64,000 nt of DNA from Umbilicaria muhlenbergii (GCA_000611775.1 KK106983.1:1388654-1452653); one strand, 5' to 3'; positions 23,091-34,679 are shown, numbered from the stretch's first letter. Notes: generated by a model not told the origin, from the sequence alone. Translations and numbers: made by a program.

Positions 23091-23318
23091 TATCACAGGT
23101 TAATGATAATTCAAGACTCATATAAAGTATGCATTTTATAAGTGACTTAACAATGTTAATGAGTCACTTGAAAACTTTACACTGCTTGATCTCACCTTCA
23201 TTCCTTAGTTATTAGTTTTATATAATTAGAATTATATAATCTTTATACATTTATATCTCATGCTGTTACATACCTCAACTATACTTCCCTTTCTAGTAAG
23301 GGATATTATAATTTAACA
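23091..23318 (+). repeat. 3' LTR of the truncated outer gypsy element
   Basis: 228 bp, preceded by AAGGGAGAGGTAAT and ending ATTTAACA. The next base begins LINE sequence, so this element had inserted into the LINE or both were joined by rearrangement. Confidence 0.9.
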
Positions 23319-24244
23319 TTGTATTTATATTATTGTTTTTTATGCAGTATACTCTGACTTCTATGTGATTTTTGTGCTTTGTGTTGTATTTACACTGATT
23401 TTTAACTCATCAGTGTAAAAGACTGATGTGTTGCAGGCAATTAATTACTTTACTTGAACAAAGTGTTTTTTAATTATAATTTCTTTTATTTCTGTTGAAA
23501 CTTGAATATCTGCAATCTGTGTATTAATTTGCAATCATGATTTTTAAACTGTAATAAGCTTTTCTACCTGCCTTGATGATATTAATATAAATATATTATT
23601 TAGTATTTTGATTAATTGTGTAAAGTGTTTTCTCCCTGATGTATTTTAATTTCAATTTAAAAATTTATCATTTATAAGTATGTCTTGACTTATTTGTGGT
23701 TCTGATGAAAATAAAGTGAGTATTCTTTGCCTGATACAGTGATTTTCTGATAAAATTATAATTTTTAATATATATTTCTTGCATTTTTTGTTTAATCTGA
23801 CTTGTACTGACTGAATATTTTCTTCAATTTTCATTACAGCTTTGAGAGAAGTTTTAAAAGCTTTTAAAATCTTCTGTAAAGTTAAGTTTTGCAATTTTTC
23901 TAATTGCTGTACATAGCTTTTTTGGTTTTTTCATCAGATTTCTGATTCATAGTTACTGAGTGATATTATACATGCTTGATAAAGTTGTTTTGTATTTTTA
24001 ATGAAAAGGCCTCATTCTGAATTTGTTAATTTATTTATTAAGTGTAATACTCTAGTTGCTGCAGAAACCTTTTTTTGAACATATGTTTTAAAATTTAATT
24101 TTTTGTTTAATTAAAATTTTAATCACTTGACTTCTTTTACTGATTTAATCACTGTGTCATTTGATAATATAATGCTATTTTCCGCAGGTTTTCTAAACTT
24201 TTCAAAGTGAATTAATTCAGATTTGCTGTTATTAAATTGTACTG
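23319..24244 (-). mobile_element. Fragment of a Tad-like LINE (RT C-terminus and start of RNase H)
   Basis: Read on the minus strand from 24240, the sequence shows RT palm/thumb blocks: SKSELIHF, then KEVK.LKF.LNKKLNFK, the helix ATRVLHLINKLTNSE, YQACIISLSNY, and QLEKLQNLTLQKILKAFKTS. These are typical of non-LTR retrotransposons of the Tad1/I type in fungi. Near 23400-23420 VFYTDE resembles the opening FYTDGS of an RNase H domain. An 80-codon open stretch covers 23652-23894. The fragment is bounded by the foldback repeat at 24245 on its 5' side and by a gypsy LTR on its 3' side, so endonuclease, most of RT and the 3' tail are absent. In-frame stops such as the one near 24126 show decay. Confidence 0.8.
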
Positions 24245-24935
24245 CATCCGCAATTTAGCAGCCCACTCAAAAATAAGGTTTTAGTTAATAGTACTTTATG
24301 CGCTCAGAGCACTCTCTGAGCAGTAAATGAGCTCATACAAATCTTACACTTTAAATAACTATTATACCTTCATGAATAATAAGAAACTTTTTATTGAAAA
24401 GTTTTAAATCTCTTTATTCTGTACACTTTACAAACTAAAGATTTCTTCATAAGTTTTAATTTGCAATAGTTATGAATTAAAAAACTTTGAACTAATTATA
24501 AATATATTAGCATATTAAATAACTATTGCGCTTTTATACTTATGATATAACTTTCAATTTATAAGTTGTAGAGAATAAGCTGTTTAAGAGTTTTCTTATA
24601 CAAAGTTTCTTTTTATGTGTTATTGTTGTTGAGTTATTCAAAAAGTCATCAAAAGTCTGTTTATTAATGTTGTGATTTTCATCACTGAAAGTTATATCAT
24701 AAGTATAAAAGCGCAATAGTTATTCAAAGTATGTGACTTTTTTTGAAAGATTTTTCACTATTGAAAACTTGAATTAAATATAACTTAACAACAGCAGCAG
24801 TTATAAAGAAACTTTTAATTTAACATTAATAAAGAATACTGTTTTTTATAATTTATGCATTGAAAGTTTCTTCATATCTGTTGAGGTGCAAAAGTTATTA
24901 AAGTGTGTAAATTTTTAAGTGATGAAAATCTTGAA
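24245..24935. mobile_element. Foldback-like repeat, copy 1 (right part lost)
   Basis: It begins CATCCGCAATTTAGCAGCCC, the same end as copy 2 at 28031, and is nearly identical to it over about 690 bp except in the centre. Two perfect 39-bp inverted repeats (24518-24556 and 24686-24724) enclose a 129 bp core. Copy 1 stops at the TIR element (24938), whereas copy 2 continues about 330 bp further. No coding potential is seen. It inserted into the LINE. CpG is kept in places, so it is less decayed than the gypsy copies. Confidence 0.75.
24518..24724. repeat. Perfect 39-bp inverted repeats around a 129-bp core (copy 1)
   Basis: The left arm AATAACTATTGCGC... to ...AACTTTCA at 24518-24556 is an exact reverse complement of 24686-24724. 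The core 24557-24685 appears in inverted orientation in copy 2 at 28441-28570. Confidence 0.88.
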
Positions 24936-24937
24936 TA

Positions 24938-25605
24938 GGCTGTCACCGCGGGTCGGGGTGACACTGAGTCAGGCCGGGTCGGGCCGGGTTGGGTGACAGT
25001 GTCTCAGTGATTTTGGACCCACCTTGGCGTGTCGGGTCGGGGCGGGTAATGAAGGCAGACACTGAGGGTAATTAGGACACTGAGAGCCGCAATAATTAGG
25101 GCTAAACCCTTCCATAATTTAATATATTATAGAACTCAACGCGCCCGTCAATTCTATGCAAAAATCATCAAGAACGGATCGCTGCGCATTAAGTTATGTG
25201 AGTTTGAAAGTTGACACTTTCGTCAAGTTGGTTGATTGATGATGTTCGCCACCCTGAACTTCAAACCCACACAACGCAATGCGCCGCGATCCGTTTTTGA
25301 TAATTTTTGCATCAAATTGACGGGCGCATTAAGCTCTACAAGTCAATAGAGTTGCAAAGAAATCAAGTCGCAATGTCATATTTAATAAGGGCATTACCTT
25401 GCGGCCTTATCTATTTTTTGAAGTTCGCGGCTCAAAAATTAAAGTTTAGCGCGCGGGAGTTAACCTGATTGAGTTAGTTCAGTGTCTATGTGGGTACCTC
25501 AGGGTCGACCCGGTTGGCCACTGGATACCGGGTCCGTGGAGGGGCTGGACCCGTGGGTCAGGTCTTTGATCATGAACTCAGCCTGACCTGACCCAAATGA
25601 CAGCC
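24938..25605 (+). mobile_element. GC-rich non-autonomous TIR element, 668 bp, flanked by TA
   Basis: Ends are GGCTGTCA and TGACAGCC, flanked by TA on both sides (24936-24937, 25606-25607). The inner terminal stretch is an imperfect inverted repeat including GGGTC.GG and TGAGT. Inside are GGGTCGGGCCGGG tracts and a central palindrome of about 80-bp arms (25131-25209 and 25257-25337). CpG is abundant, unlike the neighbours. The size, TA flanks and lack of an ORF suggest a MITE of Tc1/mariner-type target preference (inference). The left flank is the foldback repeat and the right flank is gypsy integrase sequence, so it sits on a junction of two unrelated repeats. Confidence 0.7.
25131..25337. 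repeat. Central palindrome of the TIR element (about 80-bp arms)
   Basis: The left arm contains CGCGCCCGTCAATT, ATGCAAAAAT and AACGGATCG. The right arm carries their reverse complements (CGATCCGTT, ATTTTTGCAT, AATTGACGGGCGC) in mirrored order, about 80 percent identical by eye, separated by about 47 bp. It may be a separate small inverted-repeat element nested in the larger one. Confidence 0.72.
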
Positions 25606-25607
25606 TA

Positions 25608-26800
25608 CCTGTATGTCATGAAATCATTTCACTTAATTTTTAACTGCAGGTATCTCCTCTTTCTTGAAGTCATCCTCAACTTCAAATCTTACTTCTGAAT
25701 GATAAGCATACATGACATAGAAAGAGCTGCACTTTATTGATGCCTGCATTTCATTGTTATAAGTGAATTCTGTCAGAGGTAAAAGATTCATTCAGTTGTC
25801 TTGTTCATCTGAGCAGTAACAGTGAAGGTAATGTTTTAAGGTTTAATTCTGTCATTCTGTCTGTTCATTCATTTGTGAATGAAAGACAGTGCTTAGCTGA
25901 TGCTTCATTCTTAAATAGTAGCACATTTCTGATCAGAAAGCGCTTGTGAAAACTGATCTCTGATCAGAGACAGCCCCTTTCAGTACATTGAATCAGCATA
26001 TTATTTCCTCATAAAACAAGTCAGTCAACTCTGTTGCTGTAATCATTTTCATGATTTGAATGTATTGAGTCATTTTTGTATACTGATTCATAATCATTAA
26101 AATCACATCATAGACGCAATCCTTGCACTTACTTGACAGCAAGTCAGTGATAAAATTCATTATGACTTGCTGTCATGATTCTTCTGACTGAGGCAACACC
26201 TGTAGCTCATCATAAGAATGATGTTTAAGCACTTTCATCCTTTGATAGATGTCACATGACACAACATAATCTTTAACATCTTGACTCATATCAATTCAAT
26301 AGTATTTGCAGTTAATTAATTCAAGAGTTCTTTCTACTCTGAAATACCCTGTCAAGACATCATCATGATGATGCTTCAAGATCTCTGCCTTTATTGACTC
26401 TTCTTTCAGAATATATATTTGTTCCTCATGAAACAGAAAGTCTTCAAAGTCAAATCTTCAAAGACTTTCAGCTTTAACCTTGCACTTCACTGATGTACAG
26501 TCAGTGTTGCATGTCACTTCTACAAATGAATCTTTATTTTGTAGAGTTTGAATTAAATCTCTTAAGGATAAACTCAGGCTTTCATCAGTTGTTTCATGAA
26601 TGACAAGATCTCTTATCATCACATGTGAAATGAGTTATTTGCAATCAACAGTTTCAGTGACAGAGTTAAGCTGTTTCACAGTTATGTCACAGTCATCATG
26701 AGCAGATGTTTTGTCATCACTCTTTCAACATTTTTTCTGAAGTTTAAGATTTTAAATCTCAGTCATTCTCTTCACCTCTGTGAGCAGCTGCTTTACAATA
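25608..26800 (-). pseudogene. Fossil integrase of the 25608-38294 element
   Basis: This matches 31620-32800 closely on the same strand. The zinc-binding domain lies near 26200-26450 (CDICQR-type end), with the catalytic core toward 25700. It stops abruptly at CCTGTATG next to the TIR element, where the sister copy continues with integrase C-terminal sequence. Broken many times. Confidence 0.75.
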
Positions 26801-28030
26801 GAGGTGTATCTGAGTGAGAACATATTCACAAGAGTGATTAATTTTCTTTGAAGTGTTGACAGTAATTTCTTCATAATTTCACTCACCTCTTCAACATCTC
26901 TGTAGTTTGATCACTTTAACAGCACATCAGCAGGGTTGATCTTTTCAAACTGATGCAAGATATTGAAATCAAAAGCAGTGAACTTTATTACTCATCATGC
27001 TTGCTTGTCATTCAATTCCTTCACATTCATAAATCCTCATAGATTGTTATGATCAGTTAATACCTTTATGATATAACAACTGCCTTCAAGGTAGTGTCAT
27101 CAGTGTTTAAACATTATAATGATGACAAGGAGCTCCTGATCATGAGTTTTGTATTAAATCTCTGAAGAAGACAGCTTTTTTAATCAGAACACAACTGAAT
27201 GTCACTTTTCATTATTCAACAGCTGAGACAGGATGTCAGTGAGCTTAATGATTAACACATCAGTTTTCACCTGTATTCATAACTTCAGATTAAAGTGAAT
27301 CAGGATAGATGCTGTCATAAAGATTTCATGAAGATAATTAAACACCTTCTTTGCATCATTTGAGAATTTAAAAGACTTAAACTTTTTTTCATCCTTGCTA
27401 CCTTTCATAAGGTTTGTCAAGGGGGCTGCAACTTGTGAATAACACTTAATAAAGTGTCTATAAAAGTTCACAAAGCTCAGAAAGACTTATACTTCTTGAA
27501 AAGTCCTTAATACTGATCAGTTCTGTATGATGTTCACTCATCATGAATTCATCACTACGCCTTCAGTTGTGATAATAAACTCTAGGAATTTCACCTTGAT
27601 AATGAAGAATTCACACTTCTTAAAGTTCATGTAAAGTTGAAATCAACAGAGTCTGTCTAACACCTGTTTAACATGCTCTCAGTGTTGCACTGATGATTCT
27701 GAGTATATAAGGATGTCATCTAAATAAACAACACAAAAAACATTCATAAGTCCTGTTAATGCTTAATTGATGTAAGCTTGAAATGTAACTGAAGTGTTGA
27801 TCAATCTGAAAGACATGATCATATACTCAAAGTGACTGTAATGCATGTGAAATGCTGTCTTTCACTTGTCACCCTCCTTGATGCAAATACAGTGATAAGT
27901 GTTCTTTAAATCTAGCTTCATAAATAACTTGACTTCATTAAGCTGATTCAACATTTCATTTATAAGAGGTAACAGGTGCTTGTTCTTGATGATTATTTTA
28001 TTTAATCTCTGATAATTAACACATAACTGC
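26801..28030 (-). pseudogene. Fossil RNase H and most of RT of the 25608-38294 element
   Basis: The 64-codon open stretch 27277-27471 reads [21 protein letters not shown], which is RT connection sequence. The RT active-site region is near 27700. RNase H lies between about 27240 and 26830. The rest of RT resumes at 29151 after the foldback repeat. Broken many times. Confidence 0.75.
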
Positions 28031-29150
28031 CATCCGCAACTTGGCAGCCCGCTTAAAAATAAGGTTTTAGTTAATAGTACTTTATGCGCTCAGAGCACTC
28101 TCTGAGCAGTAAATGAGATCATACAAATCTTACACTTTAAATAACTATTATACCTTCATGAATAATAAGAAACTTTTTATTGAAAAGTTTTAAATCTCTT
28201 TATTCTGTACACTTTATAGACTAAAGATTTCTTCATAAGTTTTAATTTGCAATAGTTATGAATTAAAAAACTTTGAACTAATTATAAATATATTAGCATA
28301 TTAAATAACTATTGCGCTTTTATACTTATAATATAACTTTCAGTTTATAAGTTGTAGAGAAGAAGCTATTAAACAGTTCTATAACTTAAAGTTTTTTTAT
28401 AACTGTTGTTGTTAAAAAGTTACATTGATTTCAAACTTTCAGTGACGAAAATCACAACATTAATAAACAGACTTTTAATGACTTTTTGAATAACTCAACA
28501 ACAACAACACATAAAAAAAAACTTTGTATAAGAAAACTCTTAAACAGCTTATTCTCTACAACTTATAAACTAAAAGTTATATCATAAGTATAAAAGCGCA
28601 ACAGTTATTTAAAGTATGTGACTTTTTTTAAAAGATTTCTCGCTATTGAAAACTTGAATTAAATATAACTTAACAACAACAGCAGTTATGAAGAAACTAT
28701 TAATTTAACATTAATAGAGAATACTGTTCTTTATAACTTATGCATTAAAAGTTTCTTCATATCTGTTGAGGTGCAAAAGTTATTAAAGTGTGTAAATTTT
28801 TAAGTGACGAAAATCTTGAAGTTCTTTAAATATTCAAAACTCAACACTTATACAGTGCTTTCAGACTCAACAAATCATGATTTTTTATTGCAGAAAAGTG
28901 AATTTTAGCAAAAGTTTACTTATTATAAGTTTTACTGTTATTATAACACTGTGTGTGTACTTGTTTAAACAATTGTTTTAATAACTGTTTTTTTATCACA
29001 AAATTTTGATGTTCCGCTCAAGATTTAAGGTTGAGCTCAAAGTGCTCAAAGGGTGCTAAGAGCAGCTGTTAGCTGAGACATGAGATCAGAAGCTCAGAGC
29101 GCTCAAAGTGTTAAAAATTAACTCAGAGTTAACTTGCTAAATTGCTGATG
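28031..29150. mobile_element. Foldback-like repeat, copy 2 (full, 1.12 kb)
   Basis: Left end CATCCGCAACTTGGCA; right end, read inward on the other strand, CATCAGCAATTTAGCA. This gives a terminal inverted repeat of about 17 bp with transition differences. Gypsy RT sequence continues directly on both sides. No clear target duplication is seen. The inside contains 39-bp inverted repeats (28304-28342, 28571-28609, one or two mismatches) and a 228 bp core that holds the core of copy 1 in opposite orientation. A run near 29030-29110 repeats GCTCAAAG/GCTCAGAG motifs. No ORF of note. Confidence 0.72.
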
Positions 29151-29504
29151 ACAGCTCTTCATCTTTCTTTAAAATAAAAAAAATGAGTGCCTCTGCAGAG
29201 CTCATGAAATGATGAATTCAACCTTTCATTAAGATGTCATTCAAGTATTCTCATAACACCTTTAATTCAGTATTGAAGAGGTTATATAAAGAGTCATAAG
29301 ATGAATCTGTGCTGTTCAGATCAATTGCATGATCACTGATCTTGTGAGGTGAAAGAAGGTCAGCATTCTCTGTTGAGAACATATTCACATAATCAATGTA
29401 CTTCTCAGGTAAAGCTTATGTTATTTCAATGCTTTATATGCACACCTCTGATGCAGCATCATCACTCAGACTGACTCATATCAAAGTGTAGACAGCAGGA
29501 TGAT

Positions 29505-29732
29505 TGTAAGACTATAACATCCCTTACTAGAAAGGAAAGTATAGTTGAGGTATGTGACAGCATGAGATATAAATGTATAGAGGTTATATGATCCTAATTA
29601 TATAAAACTAATAACTAAGGAATGAAGGTGAGATTGAGCAGTGCAGAGTTTTCATGTGGCTCACTAACACTGTCAAGTCACTTGTAGGGCGCATGTCCTA
29701 CGTGAGTCTCAGATTGTCACTAACTCATGACA
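29505..29732 (-). repeat. 3' LTR of the 29505-36343 element
   Basis: On the + strand it runs from TGTAAGAC to ACTCATGACA, 228 bp. It is followed by the reverse complement of the purine tract. Confidence 0.94.
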
Positions 29733-29737
29733 ATTGC

Positions 29738-30074
29738 CTCCCCCTTATGCGGCGGCCCTCCAGCGCAGAAAGGTGAGTGACTGATAGAAGACTCAGTTAA
29801 CAGTTGAACTGATGACATGATGTCAGCACTGATTAAGTGAGATGATAGTGAGGTGAGCTTGTCACGTGACAGCAAAAACCCTGAGGAGTGAAGAGGCAGC
29901 AGTGAAGTCATGACAGTGTAAGCATGACAGTGCTATGATAGCGTAATCAAGGCCCTGAGTGATGATATCACAACAAGGGCTTCAGAATATAAATACTGTC
30001 AACTCCTCAGCCTTCTGTCATCAACTTTTGCCAGAGCAGTGATTCACCATCACAACATCATCAACACACCCTCA
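29738..30074 (+). promoter_or_regulatory. Region upstream of the antisense gene, inside the gypsy 3' end
   Basis: About 340 bp between the purine tract and the first possible ATGs of the antisense gene. It must hold that gene's promoter if it was ever expressed. A TATA-like ATATAAATA lies near 29987-29995, roughly 80 bp before the first ATG at about 30078. The region is shared with the other copies (for example 45720-45930, reverse). Confidence 0.35.
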
Positions 30075-30855
30075 AGATGCATCATCTTCATCACTGCAAC
30101 ATCAGTCACTATGCCTGTAAGTCAGAGAAGCTGACTCCGCAGATGCACTTCTAATGTGACTCATCATGTAGCACTCACTCATTGCCAAGTGTTTCACTGA
30201 ACTGCATGCATGACTGATTGAACCTTTCTGTCTCCGTTGTTCTCATCGCTTCACGGATGACATGACTCAGGTATGCAACGTCAGGTTGAATGTCAAGTGC
30301 GCATATTGTGCAAACCTACATAAAACTTGTCTCCTGATAAGTTTAACCTGCTCACCTGTTGTACATCACTGATGATTTAAAGTCCCTGTGTGTTTCACCT
30401 GCAAGGTTAACACCTTGATACACTTGATCAACAGAGTTAATATCAACACTCCTTCACCTGCTCTCCTGACCGCTCTCAAGGCGCGTCAAAAGTGTTATAA
30501 CAAGAAGATTACAGCACATCTTCATGTTGTCAGCTGTCATCAGAAGTCATTCAAATTGAAGTCTGTTGTTGAGATTAATCTCCTGCTGCTCAAGCAGCTT
30601 AAGTGCAGCAATAACATGCTTGAAGGTATCCTGAATATCATGTGATATTCAGTTTGATCCCCTTCTCTTCACCCCTGACATGACAGCTATGAACAGCTAA
30701 TGTGCATTCTATTTTAAAAGTGTTTGCCTGTCATTGTTGATGATGACAATGATGACAACAATGGAGATTTCTCTTCTTTTGAGTCAGAGGGGTCAGAGGA
30801 ACTGAAGAAGAATGATGAAGAGAAGAAAAAGAACAATGATGATGAAGATGAGTAA
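30075..30855 (+). pseudogene. Antisense accessory gene: Cys motif, QKCYNK region and acidic tail
   Basis: This gene runs opposite to the gypsy genes, between chromodomain and 3' LTR. Visible parts in order are an intron-like 5' section (GTAAGT after an ATGCCT near 30112), the motif KCAYCANLHKTC at 30297-30330 with C-x2-C-x6-C spacing, a further VCFTC pair near 30390-30404, an 85-codon open stretch 30388-30645 with LIHLINRV and ALKARQKCYNKKITAHLHV, and an acidic tail around 30730-30855 (SFESEGSEELKKNDEE). The first-half spacing equals that of Zn2Cys6 fungal regulators, so zinc or DNA binding is possible (inference). The same layout recurs in three other copies. It is embedded in an LTR fossil, is itself broken in places, and its function is unknown. 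Confidence 0.65.
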
Positions 30856-31169
30856 ATAATGTTTTGTCAGTGTTTTGCTGATCTTGTATGATAATTTCTT
30901 TTTGCTTCAGCCCTGATCAGGTACATCATTACAGCAGTAATAATATTGTGTTTCTCTTGTGTCTTGCTGATGATTCATCTTTCTTAGTGAACTTGTCATC
31001 CTTGACCCTTGCTGTAAATCACTTATAAGACCTTGATAAAACCTGTAAAACCCCTTGAGGAAAATCAGGAAAGAGTGTTTTTATGACATTAATTAAATCT
31101 TCTTAAATCACTTCCTTCTACACCTGTTTAATTCATTATTAAAGGCTGCTCACATTTCCTGCACACCTT

Positions 31170-32560
31170 TTAAGTTCTTTTTTAACACTCATTGATCATA
31201 TTCTTCTGATCAACCCTTTCATCTCACTTTGTACAGGATTTCATTCCTGAATTTTCAGCAGTTTAAAATCTCTTCAACTTCATATTCTTCTTCATCATCA
31301 ATTAGCTCTGAAGGTGACAGTAATGATTTGAAGTCATCATCAGCTCTACACTGATATGACTTCAGGTAAGAGATGTGAAAGACATTATGAATCTGATAAA
31401 TGAGTAATAAAGTTAACCTGTAGGCCTGCTTCTCTATTAAGTCTTCAACCTGAAATGATTTAATGAATTTGTGAGACAGTTTCCTGCTCAGGCGCTTCTG
31501 TCATAAGTTCTTCATGAATAACATTATCAAGTCTCTCACATTATAGGTCTTGAGTTTATGTTTGACATTATAATATTTTGCCTGAGAATTAACTACATTT
31601 TCTCATCATTGCAACAGCGCTTCCTGTATGTCATGAAATCATTTCACTCAGTTTTTAACTGTGAGTACCTCTTCTTTCCTGAAGTCATCCTCAACTTTGA
31701 ATCTTACTTCTGAATGATAAGCATACATGACATAAAAAGAGCTGCACCCTATTGATGCCTGTGTTCTGTTATTGTAAGTGAATTCTGTCAGAGGTAAAAG
31801 GTTCATTCAGTTGTCTTGTTCATCTGAGCAATAACAGTGAAGATAATGTTTTAAGGTTTAATTCTGCTGTTCTGTCTGTTCATCTGTTTGCAGGTGAAAG
31901 GCAGTGCTTAGTTGATACTTCATTCTTAAATAATAGCACATTTCTGATCAGAAAGCGCTTGTGAAAACTGATCCTTAATCAGAGACAGCCCCTTTCAGTA
32001 CACTGAATCAGCATATTATTTCCTCATAAAACAAGTCAGTCAACTCTGTTGTCATAATCATTTTCATGATTTGAATGTATTGAGCCATTTTTGTATACTG
32101 ATTCATAATCATTAAGATCACATCATAGACGCAACCCTTGCACTTACTTGATGACAAGTCAGTGATAAAATTCATTGTGACTTGCTGTCATGATTCTTCT
32201 GGCTGAGGCAACGCCTGTAGCTCATCATAGAGATGATGTTTAAGCACTTTCACCCTTTGACAGATGTCACATGACACAACATAATCTTTAACATCTTGAC
32301 TCATATCAATTCAATAGTATTTGCAGTCAATCAATTCAAGGGTTCTTTCTACCCTGAAATGCCCTGCCAAGGCATCATCATGATGACGTTTCAAGATCTC
32401 TGCCCTTACAGACTCTTCTTTCAGAATGTATATTTATTCCTCATGAAATAGAAGGCCTTCAGAGTCAACTCTTCAGAAACTTTCAACTTTAACCTTGTGC
32501 TTCACTGATGTACAATCAGCGTTGCGTGTCGCTTCTACAAATGAATCATCATTTTGTAGA
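31170..32560 (-). pseudogene. Fossil integrase and chromodomain of the 29505-36343 element
   Basis: The chromodomain region (EEYEVEEI-like, about 31320-31280) lies left of the integrase core. The zinc-binding domain with CDICQR-like end is near 32250-32420. It corresponds to 43220-44530 on the opposite strand. Broken many times, though less than in its sisters. Confidence 0.78.
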
Positions 32561-34340
32561 GTTCAAATCAAATCCCTTAGAGGTAAACTCAGACTTTCAT
32601 CAGCTGTTTCATGAATGACAAGATCTCTTATCATCACACGTGAAATGAGTTGTTTGCAATCAACAGTTTCAGTGACAGAGTTAAGCTGTTTTGCAGCTAT
32701 GTCATAATCATCATGAGCAGGTGTTTTGCTGTCACTTCTTTAATATTTTTTCTGAAGTTTGAGGTTCTTAATTCTGATCATTCTCCTCACTCCTGTGAGC
32801 AGCTGCCTCACAATAGGGGCATATCTGAGTGAGAATACATTCACAAGAGTGATTAACTTTCTCTGAAGTGTTGAGAGTAATTTCTTCATAGTTTCACTCA
32901 CCTCTTTGACATCCTCATAGTCTGGTCACCTTGATGACGCATCAGCCGGGTTGATCTTTTCAGACTGATGCAGGATATTGAAATCAAAAGCAGTGAGCTT
33001 CATTGCTCATCATGCTTGCTTATCATTCAATTCCTTCACATTCATAAATCCTCATAAATTGTTATGGTCAGTCAATACCTCTATGGTATGACAACTGCCT
33101 TCAAGGTAGTGTCATCAGTGTTTAAACATCATAATGATGACAAGGAGCTCTTGATCATGAGTTTCATATTAAGTCTCTGAAGGAGACAGCTTTCTTGATC
33201 AGAATGCAACTGAATGTCACTGCCTGTTATTCAACAGCTGGGACAGGATGTCAGCAAGCTCAATGATTGACACATCAGTTTTCACTCATATTCATAACTT
33301 CAGATCAAAGTGAACCAGGATAAGTGCTGTTGTAAAGACCTCATGAAGGTGATTAAACGCCTCCTTTGCATCACTTGAGAATTCAAAACACTCAAACTTC
33401 TTTTCATCCTTGCTACCTTTCATAAGGTTTGTCAAGGGGGCTGCAACTTGTGAATAATGCTTAATAAAGCGTCTATAAAAGTTTGCAAAGCCTAGGAAGA
33501 CTTGTACCTCTTGAAAAGTCCTTGATACTGATCAGTCCTGTATAATGTTCACTCATCATGAATTCATGGCTACGCCTTCAGTTGTGATAATAAACCCTAG
33601 GAATTTCACCTTGATAATGAAGAATTCACACTTCTTAGGGTTCACATAGAGTTGAAATCAGCAGAGTCAGTCTAACACCTGCTTAACATGCTCTCAGTGT
33701 TGCGCCGGTGATTCTGAGTATATAAGGATGTCATCTAAATAGACAACACAAAAGACATTCACAAGCTCTGTTAATGCTTGATTGATGTAAGCCTGAAATG
33801 TAGCTGAAGTGTTGGCCAATCTGAAAGACATGATCATATACTCAAAGTGACTGTAACACATGTGAAATGTCATCTTTCACTCATCACCCTCCTTTATGTG
33901 AATACAGTGGTAGGTGTTCTTCAAATTCAGCTTTGTAAATAGCTTGACTTCATTAAGCTGATTCAACATTTCACTTATAAGGGGTAATGAGTGCCTGTTC
34001 TTGATGATCACCTTGTTCAACCCTCAGTAATTAACACATAACCGCAGCCCTTCATCTTTCTTTGAAACAAAAAGGATGAGTGCCCCTGCAGGGCTCACAG
34101 AGTGGTGGATTCAACCTTTCATTAAGGTGTCATTCAAGTATTCTCATAGCACCTCTAATTCAGTATTGAAGAGGTTATACAAAGGGCCATAAGGTGAATC
34201 TGTGCTGTTCAGGTCAATTGCATGATCACTGACCTTGTGAGGTGAAAGGAGGTCAGCATTCTCTGTTGAGAACACATCTGCATAATCAGTGTACTCCTTA
34301 GGAAGAGCTTGTGTTATTTCAGCGCTTTGTATGCACACCT
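32561..34340 (-). pseudogene. Fossil RT and RNase H of the 29505-36343 element
   Basis: The 64-codon stretch 34144-34338 (QALPKEYTDYADVFSTENAD then DHAIDL) is the classical linker leading into gypsy RT. The RT active-site region lies near 33720-33750, with connection and RNase H to about 32850. Broken many times. Confidence 0.8.
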
Positions 34341-34679
34341 CTGATGCAGCGTCATCACTCAGACTGACTCATATCAGGATGTAGACAGCAGAGTGATCTT
34401 GAATCTCTCTTGTGAATTCATCAGGTGACTGTAACTCAATAGACTGCTTCTTAATGTTGAAGCGCCACGCCTTCATTCTGCAGTCAATTCACACATGTTC
34501 AGTCTTCAATGCAGGAAGTTCAAGGATAAGGGGTGATCCTGACTTATTCAATGCATAAAACACATGTTCACATTCATGAGATTGTCCTCAACTGTCAGTA
34601 AGTCAGTAATGCACATGATAAGCACTGAAGCAGTAAGTCTTCTGATCATTCAAGAATTAAGGTTGAGGCAACAAGCTCT

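Larger units (their letters stand above)
15025..23318 (+). mobile_element. 5'-truncated 228-bp-LTR gypsy fossil, interrupted by a younger copy
   Basis: The visible parts are 15025-15614 and 22325-23318: the 3' non-pol region with the antisense gene, a purine-rich tract near 23074-23090, and a 3' LTR at 23091-23318. The 5' part with gag and pol is missing, ending at the TIR-element remnant. Between the two parts sits a complete-layout copy (15615-22324), and the target bases ATCAA appear on both sides of it. Sequence on either side of the insertion joins to match the corresponding region of the copy at 39331-46169 (around 45237-45300). Broken by numerous transitions. Confidence 0.85.

Noticed and set aside
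30388-30645. The 85-codon + frame as an ordinary host gene
   Set aside because: Its match at 15384-15620 and in two further copies always lies antisense inside the same gypsy family, so it is recorded as a part of the element.
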